Position numbers and translations under genes: made by a program
Part shown: positions 45,397 to 55,621 of the stretch, piece after piece
How the letters are laid out: each line of letters starts with the position of its first letter
Position numbering within the stretch: position 1 is the stretch's first letter
Notes under the pieces: model-generated
Told to the model about the DNA's origin: nothing
Databases searched by the model: none
The model's input: the letters and a program-made list of their open reading frames with translations, nothing else
From: Ochrobactrum sp. Marseille-Q0166
GTDB lineage: Bacteria; Pseudomonadota; Alphaproteobacteria; Rhizobiales; Rhizobiaceae
Direction of reading: 5' to 3'
Assembly (NCBI RefSeq): GCF_014397025.1
Contig: NZ_JACJUO010000001.1
Coordinates: forward strand, 1,040,501 to 1,104,500
DNA: 64,000 nucleotides

Positions 45397-45942
45397 ATGG
45401 AATCTGGTTTCAAAGCCACTTTGAAGGACGCGATCAGAACGATTCCTGATTATCCGAAACCCGGTGTTCAGTTCCGTGATGTCACGACGCTTATGGGCGA
45501 TGCGCAGGCATTCCGCCGTGCCGTAGATGAGCTGGTATATCCTTATGCTGGAAACAAGGTCGATAAGGTTGCGGGTATCGAAGCGCGTGGCTTCATTCTT
45601 GGCGGCGCAATTGCACATCAGCTTTCGGCTGGCTTTGTACCGATCCGCAAGAAGGGCAAGCTGCCGCGGGATACCGTTCGCATTGCCTACAGCCTTGAAT
45701 ATGGCATTGATGAAATGGAAATGCACCGCGATGCCATCGAGAAAGGCGAGCGCATTATTCTGGTTGATGATCTGATTGCAACCGGTGGTACGGCGGAAGC
45801 CGCAGCCAAGCTGCTTCTCCAGATGGGAGCCAATATCGTCGCGGCTTGCTTTATCATTGATCTGCCGGACCTTGGTGGGCGCAAGAAACTCGAAGCGCTC
45901 GGCGTGCCGGTTCGTACACTTGTGGAATTTGAAGGCGATTGA
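45397..45942 (+). CDS. apt: Adenine phosphoribosyltransferase
   Basis: A 181-residue purine salvage enzyme making AMP from adenine and PRPP. The PRPP loop is [18 protein letters not shown] and the adenine-side segment is [30 protein letters not shown] precedes the ATG. The DJ-1/PfpI gene follows after 22 nt and may be co-transcribed; apt often lies near petABC in this group. Confidence 0.96.
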   Translation: MESGFKATLKDAIRTIPDYPKPGVQFRDVTTLMGDAQAFRRAVDELVYPYAGNKVDKVAGIEARGFILGGAIAHQLSAGFVPIRKKGKLPRDTVRIAYSLEYGIDEMEMHRDAIEKGERIILVDDLIATGGTAEAAAKLLLQMGANIVAACFIIDLPDLGGRKKLEALGVPVRTLVEFEGD

Positions 45943-45964
45943 TTTTCTGAAGGGGAATAAGTCG

Positions 45965-46633
45965 GTGGCGTTTTCTTTTGGCCTTTTAGTTTTTCCGGGT
46001 ATTCAACAGCTTGATCTGACAGGACCTTATGAGGTTTTTTCGTCGGCGGCTGAAAGTGAAGTTCATCTTATCTGGAAAGATCGCAATCCGGTCTATTCTT
46101 CATCGGGACTCACATTTGTACCGACTGCTACCTTTGATGATTGTCCACCTCTGGATGTCATTTGTATTCCGGGCGGTGGGGTTAACGCCTTGCTGACCGA
46201 CGATGTTGTGCTGGATTTTGTACGCCTACAAGCAGATCGGGTTCAGTATATCACATCTGTTTGCACCGGTGCGCTTGTGTTGGGTGCTGCAGGGCTGTTG
46301 AAAGGCAAAAAGGCGACAACGCATTGGAATGCGATGGACTTTTTGGAAGTCGTTGGTGCCATACCGACAAGTGCGCGTGTTGTTCGGGATGGTAAGGTCA
46401 TTACTGCGGGAGGTGTTACATCTGGTATTGATTTCGGCTTGACCATACTCGAGGAGGTGTTTGGCAGGCAGGAAGCGGGAACAGTTCAGCTAACGCTCGA
46501 ATACGCGCCTGCGCCGCCTTTCAATTCAGGAACCCCTGATCAAGCAGATGCTCTGGTGCTCGAAAACGGACGTAAACGTCTCGCCGCATCGAGAGCGGCG
46601 AGAGAAGCAATCTTTGCAGACTGGCCTCGATAA
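45965..46633 (+). CDS. DJ-1/PfpI family protein (isonitrile hydratase-like)
   Basis: A 222-residue protein of the DJ-1/PfpI superfamily. The Cys nucleophile is in SVCTGALVLGAAGLLKGKKA-type elbow, followed by TTHW, the pattern of isonitrile hydratase-like members. The Glu of the triad region is seen in LDLTGPYEVFSSA. The GTG at 45965 has AAGGGG upstream. The exact reaction is unknown; the group includes hydratases, chaperones and amidases. Confidence 0.88.
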   Translation: MAFSFGLLVFPGIQQLDLTGPYEVFSSAAESEVHLIWKDRNPVYSSSGLTFVPTATFDDCPPLDVICIPGGGVNALLTDDVVLDFVRLQADRVQYITSVCTGALVLGAAGLLKGKKATTHWNAMDFLEVVGAIPTSARVVRDGKVITAGGVTSGIDFGLTILEEVFGRQEAGTVQLTLEYAPAPPFNSGTPDQADALVLENGRKRLAASRAAREAIFADWPR

Positions 46634-46654
46634 GCCCGATAAGATTGAGCAGCT

Positions 46655-47122
46655 TTATGGAAGCTTCACCATGGCGGCGTTGTCAAAGGATAAAACCTTG
46701 TCGCCATTCTGGTTATAAGCGGTGCTGCTCATACTCAGCATTGACCAGCCGGGACGCGAGCCGAGAGGCCGGATCGCATGGACGGTGCGCTTATAGGTGA
46801 TCGTATCACCAGCATAGACCGGGCGGATCCATTTGAGGTTCTCAAAGCCGGGTGAAGGGCCAAATGTCGGCGGAACTTCGCCACGGCTGATAGCGTCTTT
46901 GGTTGCCTCAACGATGGACGCCACATTCAGCTTCATAAAGACTGCGGTGGTGTGCCAGCCCGACGCACAAAGACCGCCCAGAACGCTGTTTTTCGCGGCT
47001 CGCGCATCCAGATGAAATGGCTGCGGGTCGAATTTTGAAGCGAAGTGGATGATTTCTTCGGCGGTAAATGTATAGCTGCCGATGGTCCGCTCCTCACCGA
47101 GATGTTCTTCAATAAAGCTCAT
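46655..47122 (-). CDS. MaoC family (R)-hydratase-like protein
   Basis: A 155-residue hotdog-fold protein of the MaoC family. The hydratase signature is FASKFDPQPFHLDARAAKNS (Asp and His of the active site) followed by GGLCASGWHT. It belongs to a tandem pair overlapping the next gene by four bases, so the two are co-translated and may work together as enoyl-CoA hydratases or (R)-specific hydratases. Substrate unknown. Confidence 0.92.
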   Translation of the reverse strand: MSFIEEHLGEERTIGSYTFTAEEIIHFASKFDPQPFHLDARAAKNSVLGGLCASGWHTTAVFMKLNVASIVEATKDAISRGEVPPTFGPSPGFENLKWIRPVYAGDTITYKRTVHAIRPLGSRPGWSMLSMSSTAYNQNGDKVLSFDNAAMVKLP

Positions 47123-47601
47123 GCTTCGTCTCCATCGCGCTCAGGATTGCGAAGGCCGACCATGGCCGTGTGTTGCAATTCACAAACAACCTCGCCACGC
47201 TGATTGACGATCTCATTATGCACAGTGAGAAAGCCCACATGCGGCATGGATTTGGAGCGACGACGGTCAAGTACGGTCGAAGAACCGCTTAACGTATCGC
47301 CTGCCAGCACCGGGCGTTTCCAGCGGTTGAATTCAATACCGGGGCTGCCCTGAGACGTCGAATCCTTAAGATAGGCATCCCAGATCATGCGCATGAAAAG
47401 TGACACCGTATGCCAGCCCGAAGCCGCCAACCCGCTTAGAACGCTTGCCTTGCCCGCTTCTTCGTCCAGGTGAAAGGGCTGCGGGTCGAACTCGCGCGCG
47501 AATTCGATAATCTCTTCTTTGGTGATGGTACGTGGTCCGAAGGGAAGCTTCAGTCCTTGCGTGAAATCTTCATAAGCATATTTGGGTGTCTTATCGGTCA
47601 A
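47119..47601 (-). CDS. MaoC family (R)-hydratase-like protein
   Basis: A 160-residue MaoC hotdog protein, first of the pair. Signature FAREFDPQPFHLDEEAGKAS and SGLAASGWHT. The TTG at 47601 is chosen because GGGAGGAG lies upstream at the right distance and the family begins near KYAYEDF; an earlier in-frame codon would add an atypical extension. Divergent MaoC copies in tandem suggest different acyl substrates or a heterodimer. Confidence 0.9.
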   Translation of the reverse strand: MTDKTPKYAYEDFTQGLKLPFGPRTITKEEIIEFAREFDPQPFHLDEEAGKASVLSGLAASGWHTVSLFMRMIWDAYLKDSTSQGSPGIEFNRWKRPVLAGDTLSGSSTVLDRRRSKSMPHVGFLTVHNEIVNQRGEVVCELQHTAMVGLRNPERDGDEA

Positions 47602-47692
47602 TCTGCTCTCCTCCCACCAGAGCGGCAAATGCCGCCCTGTTTCTTTGCCTGCACGTGCCCTCAACAAAGGTTCGACTTTTGAGAGACACGGT

Positions 47693-47723
47693 TAGAAAAA
47701 AGGCCACCGTTTTCACGGTGGCC
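47693..47723 (-). terminator. Intrinsic terminator of ychF
   Basis: GGCCACCG and CGGTGGCC with a 6-base loop, followed on the minus strand by TTTTTTC. Confidence 0.93.
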
Positions 47724-47731
47724 TGATCGTA

Positions 47732-48835
47732 TCAGGTATTGAAGCGGAACAGCATCACATCGCCGTCATGGACGATGTATTCTTTGCCTTCGTCTCGCGC
47801 TTTGCCGGCTTCCTTGGCGCCGACTTCACCATTGAATTTGACATAGTCTTCATAGGCGATGGTCTGTGCGCGAATGAAGCCACGCTCGAAATCCGTATGG
47901 ATCACACCGGCAGCGCCCGGAGCCTTGGTTCCGCGACGGATAGTCCAGGCGCGCGTTTCCTTGGGGCCAGCCGTGAAATAGGTGATGAGGTCGAGCAGCT
48001 TGTAGCCCGCACGGATGAGGCGGTCGAGGCCGGGTTCCTCTAAGCCCATGGCGTCGAGATATTCCTTGGCTTCTTCGTCTGCAAGCTGGGCAACTTCAGC
48101 TTCAATGGCGGCGGAAATAATGACGCTTTCAGCACCTTGTTCAGCAGCCATCTTCGCAACAGCTGCGCTATGCTCATTGCCATTGGCAGCGTCGCTTTCA
48201 GCGACGTTGCAGACATAAAGCACTGGTTTCGAGGTGAGCAGATTCAGGCCCTTGAGGATCAGCAGATCATCTGGTGCAATGTCTTTGAGCATCAGGCGAA
48301 CCGGTTTACCGTTTTGCAGCAGTTCGAGTGCCTGCTCCATCACCGGCAGAACCGTGGTTGCTTCCTTGTCCTTGGAGGCCGCGCGCTTGCGGATCTGAAC
48401 GATGCGGCGCTCAATGCTTTCGAGGTCCGACAGCATCAGCTCCGTTTCAACGGTTTCAGCGTCAGATACAGGATCGATGCGGCCTTCGACATGGGTGATG
48501 TCGTCGTCTTCAAAACAACGAAGAACATGCACGATCGCATCGACTTCACGGATATTCGCGAGGAACTGATTACCCAGACCTTCGCCTTTGGATGCACCGC
48601 GCACGAGACCAGCAATATCGACAAAGTTGATGCGGGTCGGGATAATTTCCTTCGAACCTGCAATTTTTGCAATGCTGCTCTGGCGAGGATCGGGAACAGC
48701 CACTTCGCCGGTATTCGGCTCGATGGTGCAGAAGGGATAGTTTGCAGCCTGTGCTGCCGCAGTCTTGGTCAGCGCGTTGAAAAGCGTGGACTTGCCGACA
48801 TTAGGCAGGCCGACGATGCCGCATTTGAAACCCAT
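47732..48835 (-). CDS. ychF: Redox-regulated ATPase / Obg-like YchF
   Basis: A 367-residue Obg-family P-loop protein (OLA1 homologue) that binds ATP rather than GTP. The G1 motif is [13 protein letters not shown]3 is [21 protein letters not shown], then a coiled coil and a C-terminal TGS domain. It binds ribosomes and modulates oxidative stress response. A stretch of 116 nt separates it from pth on the same strand. Confidence 0.97.
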   Translation of the reverse strand: MGFKCGIVGLPNVGKSTLFNALTKTAAAQAANYPFCTIEPNTGEVAVPDPRQSSIAKIAGSKEIIPTRINFVDIAGLVRGASKGEGLGNQFLANIREVDAIVHVLRCFEDDDITHVEGRIDPVSDAETVETELMLSDLESIERRIVQIRKRAASKDKEATTVLPVMEQALELLQNGKPVRLMLKDIAPDDLLILKGLNLLTSKPVLYVCNVAESDAANGNEHSAAVAKMAAEQGAESVIISAAIEAEVAQLADEEAKEYLDAMGLEEPGLDRLIRAGYKLLDLITYFTAGPKETRAWTIRRGTKAPGAAGVIHTDFERGFIRAQTIAYEDYVKFNGEVGAKEAGKARDEGKEYIVHDGDVMLFRFNT

Positions 48836-48951
48836 GATCTTACCTGTCAGACTAGAATAGAATTAATGCCGCTATGCGACTTGGATAAAGCTGGTGTCGC
48901 TATGCGACATGGGAGTGTAGAGCGTCAAGAGTGCCGCGTCATTGTCGCGGA

Positions 48952-49704
48952 CTAATCCTTCTTGCCCAAGAGCTTTTTCAGCATCTCAGCCATCGGACCA
49001 CTCGCCGGAATGTTTGGTTTGGCTGCGTTTTGACGCGCCTGACGAATATGACTTTGTGCCTTGGCGGGCGCTTTTTCCAGCTGGCTCGGGTCCGCCTTGA
49101 AGCCGTTGGGACGCTGATTGCCGTCACCCATGACAATTGCAACACGGTTCATGAAGCTGTTGTCTTCTTTTTGGGCGAGCAGGCCGACATTATCGGCGAT
49201 CGCTCCAAAAAGCTTATCAAGCCATTCATTATCGACTTTGGCGAAGTTGCCCAGAACATGATTGTGGACAAGTTCTTTTGCACCGGGATGTCCAATGCCA
49301 AGGCGCATACGGCGATAGTCTTTGCCGCCTTCGAAAGTCTGCACATGGGCATCGATGGACTTGATGCCGTTATGGCCGCCGGAGCTGCCACCTGTCTTGA
49401 TGCGCAGTTTTGCAGGCGCAAGGTCAAGCTCATCATAGATCACGACGAGATCGGCAGATGTCAGCTTGTAGAAGCGCATGGCTTCGCCAATCGACTGGCC
49501 GGAATTGTTCATGAAAGTCATTGGCTTGATGAGAAGGACTTTCTCGCCGTCGATCACACCATCGGCGATCTCGGCCTTGAACTTCTTCTGCCAATTGGAA
49601 AAGCGATGGCGGCGGAATATTTCATCCACCGCCATAAAACCGATATTGTGACGGTTATGCGCATATTGAGGGCCGGGATTGCCAAGTCCTGCGATGAGCA
49701 GCAT
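48952..49704 (-). CDS. pth: Peptidyl-tRNA hydrolase
   Basis: A 250-residue enzyme freeing tRNA from peptidyl-tRNA. The catalytic His is in [19 protein letters not shown] and the Asp in [13 protein letters not shown]; the [10 protein letters not shown] motif is kept. At 250 residues it exceeds the usual 190: the last 55 residues form a basic tail typical of Rhizobiales. It follows L25 by 30 nt, a common pair. Confidence 0.96.
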   Translation of the reverse strand: MLLIAGLGNPGPQYAHNRHNIGFMAVDEIFRRHRFSNWQKKFKAEIADGVIDGEKVLLIKPMTFMNNSGQSIGEAMRFYKLTSADLVVIYDELDLAPAKLRIKTGGSSGGHNGIKSIDAHVQTFEGGKDYRRMRLGIGHPGAKELVHNHVLGNFAKVDNEWLDKLFGAIADNVGLLAQKEDNSFMNRVAIVMGDGNQRPNGFKADPSQLEKAPAKAQSHIRQARQNAAKPNIPASGPMAEMLKKLLGKKD

Positions 49705-49734
49705 GGTTGTCTGACCCTCTTATGGGACAAGCGA

Positions 49735-50349
49735 TTATTCGCCGTCCGCAGCTTCGCCTTCTGCGTTTTCTTCCGACTTGAGGCCGGCTGGTGTCGCAAT
49801 GGTAGCGATCGTGAAGTCGCGATCCTGAATTGCAGGTGTTGCACCCTTCGGCAGCTTGATAGCCGAAATGTGAACCGAGTCACCAAGCTCAAGGCCGGTC
49901 AGATCGACTTCGAGAGCATCAGGGATAGCGTTTGCTGGAACGATCAGTTCAACATCGTGACGAACGATGTTGAGAACGCCGCCCTTCTTGATGCCAGGTG
50001 CTGCTTCTTCGTTCTTGAAGTGAACAGGAACGTTAACATGGACAACCGACTTCGCGGAAACGCGGAGGAAGTCGACATGCTGAGGGAAGTCGCGGACTGG
50101 ATCGAGCTGGTAGTCTTTAGGGAGAACCTGAATCTTCTTGCCGTCTACTTCAATCGTAGCAACAGTGGTTTTGAAGCCGCCGCCATGGATCTTGTAGAAG
50201 ATTTCCTTGTACGAGACAGCAATCGAAATTGGTTCCTGCTTGTCACCATAGATGACTGCTGGAATCTGGCCGTTGCGACGAAGTTCGCGGGAGGACCCCT
50301 TACCAACCCGTGTACGCAGATCGGCCTTGAGCACGTAAGAATCGCTCAT
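49735..50349 (-). CDS. rplY: Large ribosomal subunit protein bL25 (CTC/TL5 type)
   Basis: A 204-residue bL25 of the two-domain general stress protein CTC/TL5 type. The N-terminus reads [19 protein letters not shown], followed by the 5S-RNA-binding barrel with PAVIYGD and the TL5 C-terminal domain ([20 protein letters not shown]). It ends acidic (EGEAADGE). The ATG at 50349 has AAAGGAAA upstream. Expected to be co-transcribed with pth. Confidence 0.96.
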   Translation of the reverse strand: MSDSYVLKADLRTRVGKGSSRELRRNGQIPAVIYGDKQEPISIAVSYKEIFYKIHGGGFKTTVATIEVDGKKIQVLPKDYQLDPVRDFPQHVDFLRVSAKSVVHVNVPVHFKNEEAAPGIKKGGVLNIVRHDVELIVPANAIPDALEVDLTGLELGDSVHISAIKLPKGATPAIQDRDFTIATIATPAGLKSEENAEGEAADGE

Positions 50350-50398
50350 GGCATTTCCTTTCAAAGTTACTGGAGTGTTGTGCGCTGTTTTATCTGCA

Positions 50399-50441
50399 CA
50401 TGATCTAGTCCGAAAACCGGTTTCCACTTTTCGGGATCATG
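50399..50441. repeat. Palindromic repeat, copy E
   Basis: CATGATC and GATCATG enclose CCGAAAACCGGTTTCCACTT, the same core as copies C and D. Confidence 0.75.
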
Positions 50442-50691
50442 CAACAACGAACAACATGAAACAGCCCGACATGCCGTTCACAGGGTGAATGGCCGGACCG
50501 CTTCATCCCGCGTTGCCTCCAAGGGTGTCTACGCGGATGGCGGTGCTATAGAGCAAAGGGACTTTTCATGCAAGGCGTTCCACAGCTTCTGTGGGCTTTT
50601 GTCTTAACGGGTGGCATTGGCTGCGTCAAAAATGTTAAGCGCATGGCAGATTGATCGTGGGCTATGTCCGCCGAGTCGTCACAAGATTCAC

Positions 50692-50796
50692 TAGAGCGCG
50701 TTTTGAACTGATTAAATCAGATCAGCGCGCTGGCTCTTTTACGTGAAGCATAATCCTATTGATCTTCGCTCCGCTCTGGTCGGATTATGCTCTAAA
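50692..50796. repeat. Bipartite palindromic repeat, copy B
   Basis: First hairpin AGAGCGCG with AGCGCGCT; linker CTTTTACG; second hairpin AGCATAATCC with GGATTATGCTCT around TTCGCTCCGCTC. The second half matches copy A nearly base for base. It abuts the ribosome site of the HerA-like gene. Confidence 0.82.
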
Positions 50797-50809
50797 CAAA
50801 GGAAACGAG

Positions 50810-52354
50810 ATGCAGGTCGGTATCGACATGGGTTCTGTTGCTGGAAGTGGTTCTGCCTCGGCAGTGGCGCTTGGTGGTGGCAAGCAGGCCATGCTTGATC
50901 TTGAAGAGCTTCTCGCAACACGCCTTCTCGTGCAGGGCAATTCCGGTTCCGGCAAATCACATCTGCTGCGCCGCCTGCTTGAGCAGAGCGCACAATGGGT
51001 GCAGCAGTGCATCATTGACCCTGAAGGCGATTTCGTAACGCTTGCCGATCTTTATGGGCATGTGGTGGTCGATGCTGCACGATCGGAATCCGAACTCACC
51101 CGCATTGCAAGCCGCATTCGCCAGCACCGCGTGTCGGTCGTGCTCAATCTCGAAGGGCTGGATGTCGAGCAGCAGATGCGTGCTGCGGCGGCTTTTCTTG
51201 GTGGCCTGTTTGATGCAGAGCGCGACTATTGGTACCCGATGCTGGTGGTGGTTGATGAAGCGCAGCTCTTTGCACCCGCTGCCGCTGGCGAAGTGTCGGA
51301 TGAAGCTCGCAAGCTCTCGCTGGGTGCGATGACGAACCTGATGTGCCGTGGCCGCAAGCGCGGGCTGGCCGGAGTGATTGCCACGCAGCGCCTTGCAAAG
51401 CTCGCCAAGAATGTTGCTGCCGAAGCATCGAACTTTCTGATGGGCCGGACTTTCCTTGATATCGATATGGCGCGTGCCTCCGATCTTCTGGGGATGGAAC
51501 GCAAGCAGGCGGAAATGTTCCGTGACCTGCAACGCGGCCATTTCATTGCACTTGGACCTGCCTTGTCACGCCGTCCGCTGCCCATCAAAATCGGCAAGGT
51601 GGAAACCTCGGCACGCTCGTCATCACCCAAGCTGATGCCGTTGCCCGATGCACCGCAAGACGCGCGCGATCTGATTTTTACGCCAGCACCTGAAGAAATT
51701 CGCACTGTTGTCCGTCGTACGCCACCACCGCCGCCCCCGCCATCAACGGCAGAAATTCTGGCGCAGGTGGCAAAGCCAAAGCCGGAAGCGGAACCTGTTG
51801 AAGCACCATTGTTTCCCGGCATTGTGGAAGCCGAGCGGGACAGTCTGCTTGAGAAGGTGATGCGCGAGATCGTTGACGATCCTGAAGCATCTTTCCGCTC
51901 AGTCGCGGTGCTTTATCAGGATTTTCTGGTGCGTTGCCGCATTCATCGCGTGCCGGGTGAACCGCTGGCTCTGCCTGCTTTCCGCCGTCGATTAGCCGTG
52001 GCTCAGGCAAGCATTGAAAGCGATGTCGCAACTGGTGAAACATGGCAGAAGGCATTGGCGCTCTCAGAAAGTCTCACTGATGATGTGCAGGGCGTGTTTC
52101 TGATTGTCGCACAGGCGGCCGTGACGGGCGCCACGTGCCCTTCGGACGTGGCACTGGCACGGGCTTATGGCACGCATTCGCTAAGCCGTGCCCGGCGATT
52201 GCTGACCTATTTCGAAGAGCGTGGATTGCTGGTCGTTCGCAATGATTTCAAAGGTTTGCGCATTGTGAATTTCCCGGATCTCGAATGCGAGACGGCTCCG
52301 GGCGATCCAAACGCTCCCGATGATCAGGCGGAGGAAGCGACTGCCGCTGAATAA
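50810..52354 (+). CDS. HerA-like ATP-binding protein
   Basis: A 514-residue HerA/DUF87-type ATPase. Walker A is GNSGSGKSHLLRRLLE; Walker B is MLVVVDEAQLF; a sensor Gln region reads AGVIATQRLAKLAKNVAAEASN. A Pro-rich linker (PPPPPPPSTAEIL, about residue 305) leads to a C-terminal region that ends in a winged-helix-like segment. HerA proteins drive DNA ends or partner complexes; the usual nuclease partner NurA is not next to it. The ATG at 50810 has AAGGAAAC upstream. Confidence 0.85.
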   Translation: MQVGIDMGSVAGSGSASAVALGGGKQAMLDLEELLATRLLVQGNSGSGKSHLLRRLLEQSAQWVQQCIIDPEGDFVTLADLYGHVVVDAARSESELTRIASRIRQHRVSVVLNLEGLDVEQQMRAAAAFLGGLFDAERDYWYPMLVVVDEAQLFAPAAAGEVSDEARKLSLGAMTNLMCRGRKRGLAGVIATQRLAKLAKNVAAEASNFLMGRTFLDIDMARASDLLGMERKQAEMFRDLQRGHFIALGPALSRRPLPIKIGKVETSARSSSPKLMPLPDAPQDARDLIFTPAPEEIRTVVRRTPPPPPPPSTAEILAQVAKPKPEAEPVEAPLFPGIVEAERDSLLEKVMREIVDDPEASFRSVAVLYQDFLVRCRIHRVPGEPLALPAFRRRLAVAQASIESDVATGETWQKALALSESLTDDVQGVFLIVAQAAVTGATCPSDVALARAYGTHSLSRARRLLTYFEERGLLVVRNDFKGLRIVNFPDLECETAPGDPNAPDDQAEEATAAE

Positions 52355-52382
52355 AGCACTTCTGTGCAAAGTGTCATGAACC

Positions 52383-52420
52383 TGTAATGATCCTCAGCAA
52401 CTGCTTGCAGGATCATTACA
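52383..52420. promoter_or_regulatory. 12-bp inverted repeat upstream of chrA
   Basis: TGTAATGATCCT and AGGATCATTACA, a perfect 12-bp stem with 14 bases between, ending 10 nt before the chrA ATG and next to GAGAG. No T-run follows, so it is more like an operator or mRNA hairpin than a terminator. Confidence 0.55.
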
Positions 52421-52430
52421 GAGAGCAAGA

Positions 52431-53714
52431 ATGACAACAGCGCCGCAGCCGGACTACCGTGAACTGTTTATTACCTTTGGCAAGGTCGGGCTTTTGTCGT
52501 TTGGCGGGCCAGCTGCGCAGATTGCTATGTTGCAACGCGTGCTGGTTGATGAAAAACGCTGGATGGATCAGGAGCGGCTGATCCATGCGCTGAATTTCTG
52601 CATGTTATTGCCAGGGCCGGAAGCCATGCAACTTGCGACCTATGCGGGCTGGGCTATCAAAGGCTGGCGCGGTGGCTTGCTGGCAGGGCTTTTGTTTGTT
52701 TTGCCCGGTGCGAGCGTGATGCTGGCTCTGTCGGCGCTTTACGTTGCCTTTGGCCATGTTGATATTGTTGCTGGTCTGTTGTTTGGTCTCAAGGCTGCAG
52801 TGCTGGCTGTGGTATTTGAAGCGCTTTACCGGATGGCAAAGCGCACGCTTGCTTCCGGCTTTTCCTATCTGATTGCGATTGCCGCTTTTGTTGCGATTGC
52901 GCTTTTGAAGCTGCCGTTTCCGATTGTGGTGCTGCTTGCAGCCATCGCTGGCGGTTTGCGTCATTGCATGCAAGGTCCTGGTGTGGCAACTGCCGTTACA
53001 CATGCCGCTCCCAATGCATTTCGGGAGTTTTCGCTGCAAACCTTGATCTGGGGTGGCCTGTGGCTGGTTCCACTCATTGCGCTATATCTGATCTTTGGTG
53101 GGCAACATGTATTTACAGCTGAGGCCGCGTTCTTTTCAAAGCTGGCAGCTGTCACGTTTGGCGGCGCCTATGCGGCGCTGTCCTATACAGCGCAGCAGGC
53201 TGTCGAACATTTCGGCTGGATGAAACCCGGAGAAATGCTCACTGGGCTGGGACTGGCAGAAACCACACCGGGGCCGCTGATATTAGTGTTGGTCTTTGTT
53301 GGCTTTGTGGGTGCAGCCAATCTGTCAGGCCTGCCGCCACTGGTCGGCGGGCTTGTGGGCGGGCTGATTGCGCTCTGGTTTACTTTTGTGCCGTGTTTTC
53401 TCTGGATACTGGCGGGAGCACCTTTTGTAGAGCGCCTGCGTCAGCTGCGCTGGCTGTCCGCCATGCTTGGCGGGATTACCGCGGCGGTGGTTGGCGTGAT
53501 TGCCAGTCTCGCGCTCTGGTTCTCACTGCACGTCCTGTTTGCAACGGTTGGGCAAGTGCCGATCGGTCCCTTTACGTTGCCGCTGCCAGATGTCAGCACA
53601 ATAGACAATGCCGCCGTCCTGATTGCAGGCGCGGCGGCATTATTGCTTGTCGTCTTGAAACTCAACATGCCGCTGGTGCTCTTGCTTGCGGCATGTCTGG
53701 GCATCGTCATTAGA

Positions 53715-53732
<18 letters not shown>
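52431..53732 (+). CDS. chrA: Chromate efflux transporter
   Basis: A 433-residue long-chain CHR protein with two homologous halves. Each half has about five to six membrane helices. The first-half motif is [16 protein letters not shown] and [16 protein letters not shown]; the second half has [19 protein letters not shown] and [14 protein letters not shown]. It would export chromate; no chrB regulator is adjacent. Its last 18 bases overlap the convergent prs gene. GAGAG precedes the start. Confidence 0.95.
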
Positions 53733-54647
<915 letters not shown>

Positions 54648-54976
54648 TCTTTTTGCCTCTGAAGCCGGAGCAGTTACGTTCTGTTGCAAAAAGTCCGTGA
54701 AACGGACGTAATTCCTGATTTCAGGCGAAGCCAAAATAAATTCGATTTCGCTTGATCATTCTTTAAAAACTTTAAAGCCGCGTACTCTTTCACAAGGTGA
54801 CAAGTGTCGCAGCTTTCAAGGTTTTCTCGAATGAGCGGCCTATTGCAAAGAGTCACCGTCATTGCAAGTGCTGTCAGGCCATAATTACAGTAAAAAGCCT
54901 TCGCAAAGTGCTTTCCCACAGTGCTAGCGCCATGATTCAGCAAAAGATTTCAGTCTTTTGCCGCATAAATGCTTTC
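54648..54976. other. Intergenic space upstream of prs
   Basis: About 330 nt of AT-richer sequence between the prs start and the lipoprotein stop (same strand). It should hold the prs promoter. No terminator of good quality or coding frame was identified. Confidence 0.45.
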
Positions 54977-55555
54977 TCATGCGCGATTTGCCGCAAGCCA
55001 GCTCGAATATTCCTGCATGGTCTTGTCGGCGATCGATTGCATGGCAGAAGGCGGAACGATGCTCCATGAGTCTGCCGCAGCTCCCGGCACTTTTTCCTGC
55101 CCCTGGATGCGATGCAGCCGATTGCCCTTGGCATCCATAACGTCCCAGACATAAAGGACGGTTGTCTGATTGTCTTCGGACAGAACCGAGAAATAGCCTT
55201 TCATGACATAGGCTGCATCGGTGCCACTGTTGCCTGAAAGTTCAACGCCCTTTGCACGAGCATCGTCATTGAGGCGATGGGTAAGCGGAGTTACGACGTT
55301 GACAGGTGCGCCAATAATGGGAGCAATGTAAAGCTTGCCCGGCTTCAGCGATGCTGTTCTTGCGGCTGGTGTCGCAGGTTGAGCCGTCGCAGGCTGGCTT
55401 GTCGCAGGCTGGGCGGCAGTTGGCGCCGCTGTTTGCCCGGGTTGCTGACCTGCTCCCTGCACATTGAGCGCGGATTCGGTGCTGTTGCAGGCGGCAAGCA
55501 GTCCAGCAAGCAACAGCATCATGGAAAGATGTGCCTTGTTCATGTTCGGCTTCAT
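54977..55555 (-). CDS. Lipoprotein of unknown function
   Basis: A 192-residue predicted lipoprotein: signal with lipobox LLAAC, then a low-complexity linker with AQPAT-type repeats (about residues 38-65), then a folded domain of about 130 residues with LYIAPIIGAPVNVVTPLTHRL, GYFSVLSEDNQTTVLYVWDVMDAKGNRLHR and a Trp-rich end. Starts at 55555 or 55543 both fit. It lies downstream of the M24-fold gene, possibly in the lgt-led unit. No function recognised. Confidence 0.82.
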   Translation of the reverse strand: MKPNMNKAHLSMMLLLAGLLAACNSTESALNVQGAGQQPGQTAAPTAAQPATSQPATAQPATPAARTASLKPGKLYIAPIIGAPVNVVTPLTHRLNDDARAKGVELSGNSGTDAAYVMKGYFSVLSEDNQTTVLYVWDVMDAKGNRLHRIQGQEKVPGAAADSWSIVPPSAMQSIADKTMQEYSSWLAANRA

Positions 55556-55621
55556 GCTCCTGAAAGTGCAGACCATTTCTGCGCCAGTCGAATTTATCGC
55601 CGATTGTGCGATACTTGGCAA

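Larger units (their letters stand above)
50350..50809. other. Intergenic space between rplY and the HerA-like gene
   Basis: About 460 nt between divergent genes. A repeat half (copy E, 50399-50441) lies near the rplY start and a full bipartite repeat (copy B) ends 13 nt before the HerA-like start. The roughly 250 nt between them should contain the promoters; no coding frame or clear RNA was seen there. Confidence 0.55.

Noticed and set aside
48931..50403. 490-codon plus-strand open frame opposite pth and rplY
   Set aside because: It covers two certain genes in antisense; frames opposite genes with this codon usage stay open by chance.
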